DNA of 11,800 bases from RGDT01 sp964630925 (GTDB lineage: Bacteria; Planctomycetota; Planctomycetia; Gemmatales; Gemmataceae): positions 1-11,800 of the forward strand of contig CAZVZK010000230.1 of NCBI GenBank assembly GCA_964630925.1, read 5' to 3'. The position numbers were made by a program, and so were the translations under genes. Position 1 is the stretch's first letter. Every line of letters begins with the position of its first letter. The notes under the pieces are model-generated. The model saw only the letters and a list, made by a program, of their open reading frames with translations, did not search any database and was not told the DNA's origin. Shown piece by piece: positions 6,870-11,800 of the stretch.

Positions 6870-7592
6870 ATGCATCCCCGCCTCGTCGCCGCCCTGTTGA
6901 CGGCCCTGGCCCTGGCGGCACACCTCCAGGCCGGCATCATCTTCGGGCGCAAGCCCGCCCCCGTCGATCCCAAGACGCGTGTCCCCGAGCTGCTGGCCAC
7001 GCTCCAGAACGACAAGGACGGCGCCAAACGCTCCCGGGCCGCAGCCGAGCTGCAGAATTTCGACGCGGCGGCCTTCCCCGACATCGTGCCCGCCCTGATC
7101 CGCGCCCTGCACGAGGACAGCCAGCCCGGGGTGCGCATCGACGCCGCCCAGTCGCTCGGCAAGATCCGTCCCGTGTCGCAGGGCGCCGGCGAGGCGTTGG
7201 AGTCGGCGCTGGAGAAGGACGCCTCGATGCGCGTGCGCCTCCAGGCCCGGGCCATCCTGCTGCAATACCACTGGGCGGGGTACCGCAGCGCCAAGAAGGA
7301 CGTACCCCCCCTGGCCACCGAGCCGCCGCGTGGCGTGCTGGGCCGGTTCCTCCCGGCCATCCGCACCACGCCCGACCCGCGCAAGGCGCCCAAGGCCGGG
7401 CCCGACGCCCCGTTCAAGCCGCTGCCCTCCGGCTCCGGCGTCGAGCCGCCCCTGGCCGCGCCGCCCGCGATGAAGACGCCCGCGCCGCCCGCGCTCGCGC
7501 CGGTCAAGACGGCGGAGCCTCCCATCGCGAGGGCGTCCGGCACGCCCGCGCCGCTGCCCGCCGGCCCGGCCGACGGCCCCATCCTGCCCTGA
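6870..7592 (+). CDS. Exported HEAT-repeat protein with Pro/Ala-rich tail
   Basis: This 240-residue protein starts with a signal peptide (MHPRLVAALLTALALAAHLQA, cleavage near 21-22), so it is exported to the periplasm or beyond. Residues 37-133 form about three HEAT-type helical hairpins: VPELLATLQND...AAAELQNF, FPDIVPALIRALHED...IDAAQSLGKI and GEALESALEKD...LQARAILLQY. These repeats usually mediate protein binding. Residues 142-240 are rich in Pro and Ala, unlikely to fold, and may act as a spacer or wall-binding segment. ATG at 6870 is preceded by GGAGGAAG; a GTG four codons upstream overlaps that ribosome binding site and is less likely. The gene is divergent from the membrane-protein gene (158 bp spacer) and convergent with the TPR-CHAT gene. 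There is no enzymatic motif. Confidence 0.78.
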   Translation: MHPRLVAALLTALALAAHLQAGIIFGRKPAPVDPKTRVPELLATLQNDKDGAKRSRAAAELQNFDAAAFPDIVPALIRALHEDSQPGVRIDAAQSLGKIRPVSQGAGEALESALEKDASMRVRLQARAILLQYHWAGYRSAKKDVPPLATEPPRGVLGRFLPAIRTTPDPRKAPKAGPDAPFKPLPSGSGVEPPLAAPPAMKTPAPPALAPVKTAEPPIARASGTPAPLPAGPADGPILP

Positions 7593-7650
7593 GGGCGGTG
7601 GCCCGCGGTGCCCGGTCCTGTCTGTCGGCTCGCCTGAACATGCCGCCCAG

Positions 7651-7693
7651 AGAGTCACCCGCTCACTTCGCCCCGGAGTGAGCGGGTGACTCT
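7651..7693. repeat. Perfect 17-bp inverted repeat (possible bidirectional terminator or REP-like element)
   Basis: AGAGTCACCCGCTCACT (7651-7667) and its exact reverse complement (7677-7693) flank a 9-nt loop. The arms contain the 15-mer GAGTCACCCGCTCAC shared with the repeat at 7738-7752 and, with two changes, with repeats beyond the other end of the TPR-CHAT gene. There is no T-run on either side, which argues against a classical terminator, although the position between convergent genes would suit one. Confidence 0.75.
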
Positions 7694-7737
7694 TGCGTTC
7701 ACTGACGCACTGTGTCACGGGTAGGCACCGAGTGCGC

Positions 7738-7752
7738 GAGTCACCCGCTCAC
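7738..7752 (+). repeat. Direct copy of the GAGTCACCCGCTCAC repeat
   Basis: This 15-mer is identical to 7652-7666. It is followed by a further partial CCGCTCAC, giving a short internal tandem. It belongs to the repeat family found around the TPR-CHAT gene. Confidence 0.7.
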
Positions 7753-8011
7753 CCGCTCACCACGGGACGTGGGCCGTCCGGCGTCCGTTGCCAATGAGGG
7801 AATGTTGGCGACAATCAGCGGCTGCGCTCATTGACTCCCGGACCGCTCTGTGGATCGCCCGCCCCGTGTGGTGTGATACCGCGTGGGGCTCCGTCAGCGT
7901 GGCGGCCGGCGCGGCTGTCCCCGTGGGGCAGGACTCTCGGCCAGATGGCCTGGGCGCGGGCGCGGCCACGACGGCGTCACCCGTGAGCGCCACCCGGCCG
8001 GGCCCAGGTGG

Positions 8012-11000
8012 TCAGCGCCAGTCGCCGGAGAGGACGAAGGCGGCCCAGTAGTACGGCGGCACACGCCCGCCCTCCCTCATGCGGGCGAGGACTTCGGGCG
8101 TAACGCCGACGCCCCGCACCTTGCCGCCCTCGGCCTTGCCGTTCAGCATCGTGAGCTGGGCCCGCCGCAGCGCCTCTGCCAGCCCGACGGCCTCCTTGGC
8201 GTCCCAGGCGTTCTCGTAGAAGTCGGACATCAGCAGTTGCGTCGCCCTGTCGTCGACGCACCAAAGGGACGCCACCACGCTCCTCGCCCCGGCGGCGGCG
8301 AAGGCGCGTTGCAGCCCCAGCAGCCCCTCGCCGCCGGCGGCCTTGCCCAGGCCCGTCTCGCACGCCGACAGCACCACCAGCTCCAGCGCGGGCAGCTCCA
8401 TCTCGCTGATCTCGAGCGCCGTGAGGATGCCGTCCTCATCGCCCCCCCTCGGCTCGCGGTTGGCCCCCGCGAGGGCGAGCCCGGACAGCAAGAGCGGGTG
8501 CCAGCCGGTCACGCCCTCGCGCCCGAAGAGGCCGGGCATCTCGCCGGGGGGGGCGGCGGGCCTCACCGTGCGCGGGGCGAAGAACCCGTGCGTGGCGATG
8601 TGGGCGTAACGCACCTTCGCGAGGGCCTCGCGCACCGCCTTCTTGGTGGCGCCCGCCTTCGACAGGCCGATCACCGGCCCGCCCTTGAAGAGCGACGCGA
8701 ACGACGCCCGCACCGCCGCCGCCTCGCCGGCGGTGCCGGGCAGCCCGCCCCAGGCGTGGCGGGCCCCCGGCGGGGCCCGGCGATCGTCGTCCGCTGCCCC
8801 GGCGGTGGCCCCGTCGTAGTCCACGTCGCCGACGGTGAGGAGCGACGCGCGGGGCCGCCCGCGGCCCGCGGGCCGCGCCGACATCCCGGGCAGCAGGGAC
8901 GGCGCCGGGACGACGGCGAGGGCCACGTCCTCGATCAGGTACGTCCCCGCTTTCGACCCCGGCAGCGCCGCGAAGGGCACCGTGGCCAGCACGCGGTCCG
9001 GCGAGACGAGGACGGCCTTCGCCCCCGCCAGGTGCCTCTCCAGCGGGGACCAGATGAGCCGCTTGAGCGTCCTCGCGGGGGCCCCGGCCGGCTTGCCTCC
9101 GACGAGCAGGGGTCGCCACGCCCAGGCGGCCTCCTCGACGGCGGTGGCCGGCCCGAGGTCGACGCGCGCCGTGGGCCGGCCCTTCCGGCTGACGAACGCA
9201 ACGAGCTGCCGCTCGATCGTCTGCCTGCCGCCCTTCGCCAGGTGGCGGACGTAGAAGTGGTAATCGACGAGGGCGGCCCCCTCGGGCAGGGCGGCGGCCA
9301 GCGTCTCGGGCGTCACCCCGGGGGGGCCGAACGCCGCGCGGGCGTCGGCCGAGCGGGCGGCCAGCCCGGCCTGCAGACGCTCCTGCTCCCGCGTCAGCCC
9401 CTCCAGGCGCTCGCGGGCCGGCAATTCCGAGGCGGAGAGGGCCGCGATCTGGCGGGTGGCCTGGCGGAGGTCCTCGGCGGCTTTCCGCGTGGCGGGGTCG
9501 GCGGAGAGGGCGCTGAAGAGCCGGCGTTGCCGCTGCCGGAGGAGGACCGCGCCCTTCCAGGCGAGGGCGGGGGCGTGCGCCTCCACGTCCATCAGCGACA
9601 GGCGGGTGTCGAGGAAGCCCCGTAGGCTCTCGGCGGCGGCGAGCTGCTGGCGATCCGACTGCCCGGAGGAGGCGACGCGCAGGTTGCCTTCGGCGATGGC
9701 GAGGGCCTTGCTGGACAGGGCCAGGGCGGCCTTCTGTTCCCCCCTTGTCTGTTGCAGGATGGCGAGGGTGTTCAGGAGCTGGGCGTGGCGTGGGTGAAGC
9801 TCCCCCAGCCGCTCCTTGCTGAGGGCGAGGGCCTGCTCCAGCAGGGGCAGGGCCTTCTCGTGATCCCCCATCACGAAATGCAGGACGGCCAGGTTGTGGA
9901 GGCCGGTGGCGTAGGCGGGGTGCCGCACCCCGAGGGCCCTCTTTGTGACTGCCAGGGACTTCACGGAGAGGCCGAGGGCCTTCTCGTGCCGCCCGGCCGC
10001 CGCGTGCAGGCCGGCGAGGCCGTTGAGCCGGTCCGCGTAGAGCCGGTGCCCCTCACCCACGGCCGCCTTGGTCAGCGCCATCGCCTCCTCCAGGAGGGGG
10101 AGCGCGGCCCCGTCGTCACCCGTCTCCTGGTGCAGCCCGGCGAGGCTGGCGAGGCTCTGCGCGTAGTCGGGGTGGCCCTCCCCCAGGGCTTTCCGGAGGG
10201 CGAGGGCCCGCCGGAAGAGGGGGAGGGCGGCCTTGTGGTCGCCCATCGCCTGGTGGATGTGGGCCAGGTTGTGGAGGCCGCCGGCGTAGTCGCGGTGCCC
10301 CTCCCCCTGCGTCTCCCTGGTGATGGCGAGGGCGTGCTCGGTGAGTGGCAGGGCCGCCGCGTGGCGCCCCATGTCGAGATACAGGGAGGCGAGGCCGTGC
10401 AGGCAGATGGCGTAGTCGGGGTGCCGCGCCCCCAGCACCTCCTTGTACAGGGCCAGGGCCCGCCTGTAGAGGGGGAGGGCGGCGCCGTGGTCCCCCATGG
10501 CCTGGTGCAGCATGGCGAGGTTGCTCAGGCTCAGGGCGTAATTGGGGTGGCGCTGCCCCTGCGTCTCGCCGGTGATTGGGAGGGCCTCCAGGAACAATGG
10601 GAGTGCCTTCTCGTGGTCCCCCATCGCCTGGTGCAGGAAGGCCAGGTTGCTCAGGCTCGCGGCGTACAGGCGGTGCCGCCCCCCCAGCACCCCCTTGAAG
10701 ATGCCGAGTGCGTCCCTGATGAGTGGGAGGGCCTCGGCGGCCCGGCCCTCGCCGACGCTCGCACGCGCCCGTGCGAACAGGGCGTCGGCACGCCGCAAGG
10801 CGTCGCGCTGGGTGGGCGTGGACTTCTGCCGCGCCACGGCCTCCTCCAGGTCGAGCCGCGCGTCCACGGTCTTCCAGTGGCCCTCGCCGTCCAGGCGGCG
10901 CCGCGCCTCCAAGACGACACGCCTGCACTCGGCCGCCTTGGGCCATTCGCCGCGGGTCCAGTATTGGTCCCCCAGCAGCCTCGCGGACCTCTCGGCCTGG

Positions 11001-11170
11001 CGGTGCCATGGCCCGTAGACGCTCAGCTCGATCTCCAGCGTCTTCTCGGACACGCCCAGCCACGGGCGGCCCCGCAGCAGCCCCGCCTGCTCCGGCGTGA
11101 ACGCAGCCGGCGGGGCGGCCCCCCAGGCCACCCCCGCCGCAAGCACCAGTAGCAACGCACGCATGGGCAT
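8012..11170 (-). CDS. Exported TPR-CHAT protein (putative caspase-like cysteine protease)
   Basis: This 1052-residue protein begins with a signal peptide (about 1-19, ending AWG-AA). Kinesin-light-chain-type tetratricopeptide repeats follow: a GxxH-x2-YA landmark recurs with His at 166, 208, 250, 292, 333, 375, 417 and 459, a 42-residue period with one 41-residue unit. A helical linker (about 500-610) leads to the CHAT domain (about 630-1052), a caspase-like clan CD peptidase fold. The expected catalytic pair is present: His861 in HIATHGFF and Cys937 in VVLSACETGLG. LPGTAGEAAAV (810-820) and the end YYWAAFVLSGDW are also typical of CHAT. TPRs probably recognise a partner or regulate the peptidase; the target is unknown. 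An intact dyad suggests activity, but many CHAT proteins are unproven. The second ATG at 11164 is an equally plausible start, as no strong ribosome binding site decides. It is a single-gene unit with a likely long leader. Confidence 0.9.
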   Translation of the reverse strand: MPMRALLLVLAAGVAWGAAPPAAFTPEQAGLLRGRPWLGVSEKTLEIELSVYGPWHRQAERSARLLGDQYWTRGEWPKAAECRRVVLEARRRLDGEGHWKTVDARLDLEEAVARQKSTPTQRDALRRADALFARARASVGEGRAAEALPLIRDALGIFKGVLGGRHRLYAASLSNLAFLHQAMGDHEKALPLFLEALPITGETQGQRHPNYALSLSNLAMLHQAMGDHGAALPLYRRALALYKEVLGARHPDYAICLHGLASLYLDMGRHAAALPLTEHALAITRETQGEGHRDYAGGLHNLAHIHQAMGDHKAALPLFRRALALRKALGEGHPDYAQSLASLAGLHQETGDDGAALPLLEEAMALTKAAVGEGHRLYADRLNGLAGLHAAAGRHEKALGLSVKSLAVTKRALGVRHPAYATGLHNLAVLHFVMGDHEKALPLLEQALALSKERLGELHPRHAQLLNTLAILQQTRGEQKAALALSSKALAIAEGNLRVASSGQSDRQQLAAAESLRGFLDTRLSLMDVEAHAPALAWKGAVLLRQRQRRLFSALSADPATRKAAEDLRQATRQIAALSASELPARERLEGLTREQERLQAGLAARSADARAAFGPPGVTPETLAAALPEGAALVDYHFYVRHLAKGGRQTIERQLVAFVSRKGRPTARVDLGPATAVEEAAWAWRPLLVGGKPAGAPARTLKRLIWSPLERHLAGAKAVLVSPDRVLATVPFAALPGSKAGTYLIEDVALAVVPAPSLLPGMSARPAGRGRPRASLLTVGDVDYDGATAGAADDDRRAPPGARHAWGGLPGTAGEAAAVRASFASLFKGGPVIGLSKAGATKKAVREALAKVRYAHIATHGFFAPRTVRPAAPPGEMPGLFGREGVTGWHPLLLSGLALAGANREPRGGDEDGILTALEISEMELPALELVVLSACETGLGKAAGGEGLLGLQRAFAAAGARSVVASLWCVDDRATQLLMSDFYENAWDAKEAVGLAEALRRAQLTMLNGKAEGGKVRGVGVTPEVLARMREGGRVPPYYWAAFVLSGDWR
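9780..10680 (-). repeat. 126-bp-period tandem repeats encoding the TPR array
   Basis: Within the TPR-CHAT gene the DNA itself repeats at about 126 bp. The coded motif 'LHQAMGDHxxALPLF' and close variants recur (residues 179, 221, 305, 347 and 431), and the matching DNA, such as CCCCATCGCCTGGTG and GTGGTCCCCCAT on the + strand, is strongly conserved. One unit is a codon shorter than the others (His292 to His333). Conservation at the nucleotide level suggests recent unit duplication or gene conversion. Confidence 0.75.
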
Positions 11171-11190
11171 ACCCCAGCACGGAAGTGGGT

Positions 11191-11206
11191 CCTGGCCACT
11201 GCCAGG
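11191..11206 (-). other. Leader hairpin just upstream of the TPR-CHAT start
   Basis: CCTGGC (11191-11196) and GCCAGG (11201-11206) form a perfect 6-bp stem with a 4-nt loop, about 20 nt before the start codon. It could influence translation or be an operator; nothing in the sequence decides. Confidence 0.3.
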
Positions 11207-11338
11207 CGCTCCCGATCAGGATAACGCGGCGGTGGGCCGGCGGGGACAGGATTCTGGCTGAGGCATGGATGGTGATATCGGGAGGGAGTGGAGTGTGATG
11301 GGTCGGGTGATGGGGTGTCGAGAGGCCCTCCCTCCCTC

Positions 11339-11367
11339 ATTCTGATCGTCCGTACATGAGACGTCAA
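11339..11367 (-). promoter_or_regulatory. Candidate sigma-70-type promoter of the TPR-CHAT gene
   Basis: On the minus strand TTGACG (11362-11367) is followed after exactly 17 nt by CAGAAT (11339-11344). The boxes match consensus at five and four of six bases. Transcription would begin about 160 nt upstream of the start codon, giving a long leader that includes the hairpin at 11191-11206. The call rests on pattern alone. Confidence 0.4.
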
Positions 11368-11422
11368 GGGGTGGGGGGGCGCGGTGCAGCGCCCCGCGTC
11401 AGGGCGGTGACGGAGTGGGCAT

Positions 11423-11543
11423 GTGGGCAGGTGACTCGCGCACCCGGCGCCGGGCCGTGACACGAGGCGTCAGTCGGCGCCGAGTCACCTGGCCACTTCC
11501 CCAGGTGGTGGGCAGGTGACTCCTCGGAGTGGGGAGGTGACTC
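11423..11543. repeat. Cluster of four copies of a GTGGGCAGGTGACTC repeat
   Basis: Direct copies lie at 11423-11437 and 11508-11522 (identical), and at 11529-11543 (one mismatch). An inverted copy with one mismatch is at 11482-11496. The inverted and second direct copies form a 10-bp palindrome (11482-11491 with 11513-11522) with a 21-nt spacer. The first direct and the inverted copy can also pair (11430-11438 with 11481-11489). A self-complementary CCCGGCGCCGGG sits at 11443-11454. The 15-mer differs from that at 7652-7666 (reverse complement) at two positions. Confidence 0.75.
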
Positions 11544-11549
11544 CGGGGC

Positions 11550-11565
11550 GGGAATTGCATCTCAG
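11550..11565 (+). repeat. Diverged copy of the GGGATTTGCATTTCAG repeat arm
   Basis: GGGAATTGCATCTCAG here matches GGGATTTGCATTTCAG at 11746-11761 at 14 of 16 bases. It directly follows the GGTGACTC repeat cluster and has no inverted partner nearby. Confidence 0.5.
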
Positions 11566-11630
11566 GTTCGTGTGAGGGGGGGCTGCAATGCAATGCAATG
11601 GCCCGACCACATCTTCGGCGGCCCAGGCGA

Positions 11631-11652
11631 GGTGAACGAGTAACCGTTCACC
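11631..11652. repeat. 8-bp inverted repeat GGTGAACG/CGTTCACC
   Basis: Perfect arms at 11631-11638 and 11645-11652 surround a 6-nt spacer, AGTAAC. The size and symmetry fit a dimeric DNA-binding protein site or a small hairpin. No gene in the window starts just downstream of it. Confidence 0.5.
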
Positions 11653-11726
11653 GGCTTGTGGGGTTGGACACGATGAGACAGGGAGGGCGGCCACGGCCAT
11701 GGCGTTGGAGGTCTGACCACTTGCCA

Positions 11727-11760
11727 TGAAATGCAAATCCCGCCAGGGATTTGCATTTCA
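11727..11760. repeat. Perfect 15-bp AT-rich inverted repeat
   Basis: TGAAATGCAAATCCC (11727-11741) and GGGATTTGCATTTCA (11746-11760) are exact reverse complements around the 4-nt loop GCCA. The composition is unusually AT-rich for this window. A second small hairpin, TGCCGC/GCGGCA (11769-11783), follows at once. It may be part of a repeat element or a regulatory structure that continues beyond the window edge. Confidence 0.75.
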
Positions 11761-11800
11761 GTCCCTCATGCCGCTGCGCGGCACCCGGAATGATGAAAAT

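Larger units (their letters stand above)
7593..8011. other. Intergenic region between convergent HEAT and TPR-CHAT genes
   Basis: This 419-bp stretch has no supported gene; the short open frames in it have no ribosome binding sites or recognisable sequence. It contains a perfect 17-bp inverted repeat (7651-7693) and a further direct copy of its arm at 7738-7752, both listed separately. A 7-bp inverted repeat, CAATGAG (7792-7798) and CTCATTG (7827-7833), is probably chance. Local composition is less extreme than in the flanking genes. Confidence 0.6.
11171..11800. other. Repeat-rich non-coding region upstream of the TPR-CHAT gene
   Basis: No supported gene is present in these 630 bases; open frames are short, lack ribosome binding sites and are not recognisable. 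The region holds the likely TPR-CHAT promoter and leader (11171-11370), four copies of a 15-bp repeat (11423-11543), an 8-bp inverted repeat, GGTGAACG/CGTTCACC (11631-11652), three tandem TGCAA units (11584-11598), and a 15-bp AT-rich inverted repeat near the right edge. A GC hairpin, GGGGCGC/GCGCCCC (11376-11395), also occurs. Confidence 0.6.

Noticed and set aside
7788..8051. Possible small gene in the intergenic region
   Set aside because: No ribosome binding site, no recognisable sequence, and it runs into the 3' end of the TPR-CHAT gene.
7883..9625. A 580-codon open frame on the + strand
   Set aside because: Its product is Arg/Gly-rich low complexity and it is antisense to the CHAT domain for most of its length.
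9780..10680. Frameshift or assembly error suggested by the repeated TPR DNA
   Set aside because: The reading frame is intact through all units to a complete CHAT domain; the shorter unit loses one whole codon.
9752..11152. A long open frame (466 codons) on the + strand opposite the TPR-CHAT gene
   Set aside because: It is antisense to a gene with clear TPR and CHAT motifs; it stays open because of high GC and the repeated DNA, and its product is a low-complexity Gly/Val/Gln/Glu sequence.
8012..11170. Craspase-type (type III-E) TPR-CHAT effector
   Set aside because: The protein has a signal peptide, and there is no CRISPR array or Cas7-11-like gene in the window.
11423..11543. CRISPR array
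   Set aside because: The repeats are only 15 bp, occur in both orientations and are unevenly spaced, and no cas gene is present.
11485..11756. Possible short - strand genes in the right-hand intergenic region
   Set aside because: They would consist mostly of the repeat elements and have no ribosome binding site or family resemblance.

Overview
The window is a very GC-rich stretch of chromosome whose gene content points to a planctomycete, most likely of the Gemmata/Gemmataceae type. The basis is family composition: a BBP7-type outer-membrane barrel, an exported SdrD B-like protein carrying the planctomycete N-terminal signature PRLEALEGRDVPA, an exported TPR-CHAT protein, and a DUF5678-like/retropepsin pair. 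This taxonomic call is inference from families, not from a database search.

Layout from left to right. Positions 1-324 hold no gene; a strong intrinsic terminator (65-102) probably ends a gene lying before the window. Two exported-protein genes follow on the + strand: a BBP7 beta-barrel (325-1938) and an SdrD B-like/choice-of-anchor E protein (2024-3412). They are closed by two tandem near-identical terminator hairpins (3423-3520). A compact + strand cassette encodes a 76-residue DUF5678-like protein and a retropepsin-like aspartic protease (3596-4270). Convergent to it is a rhomboid-like membrane protein with a zinc-binding tail (4318-5163, -). Divergent from that is a DUF2071 protein (5240-5941, +), which converges with an unrecognised membrane protein (5953-6711, -). 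An exported HEAT-repeat protein with a Pro/Ala-rich tail is at 6870-7592 (+). The right third is one large gene, an exported TPR-CHAT protein (8012-11170, -). The last 630 bases are non-coding and rich in repeats.

Most genes appear to be cell-envelope or exported proteins: four of the eight have a likely export signal and two are multi-spanning membrane proteins. No single pathway links them. The only clear functional pairings are the BBP7/SdrD pair (85 bp gap, same strand) and the DUF5678-like/retropepsin pair (15 bp gap, same strand and frame).

The observations most worth following are these: a choice-of-anchor E-like domain inserted inside an SdrD B-like domain; a 15-bp repeat family (consensus about GTGRGCRGGTGACTC) lying on both sides of the TPR-CHAT gene and nowhere else that I noticed; and a rhomboid-like protein that lacks the serine-protease motif but carries a Cys/His cluster. 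I found no CRISPR array, no transposase, no tRNA or rRNA, and no convincing multi-gene defence system.
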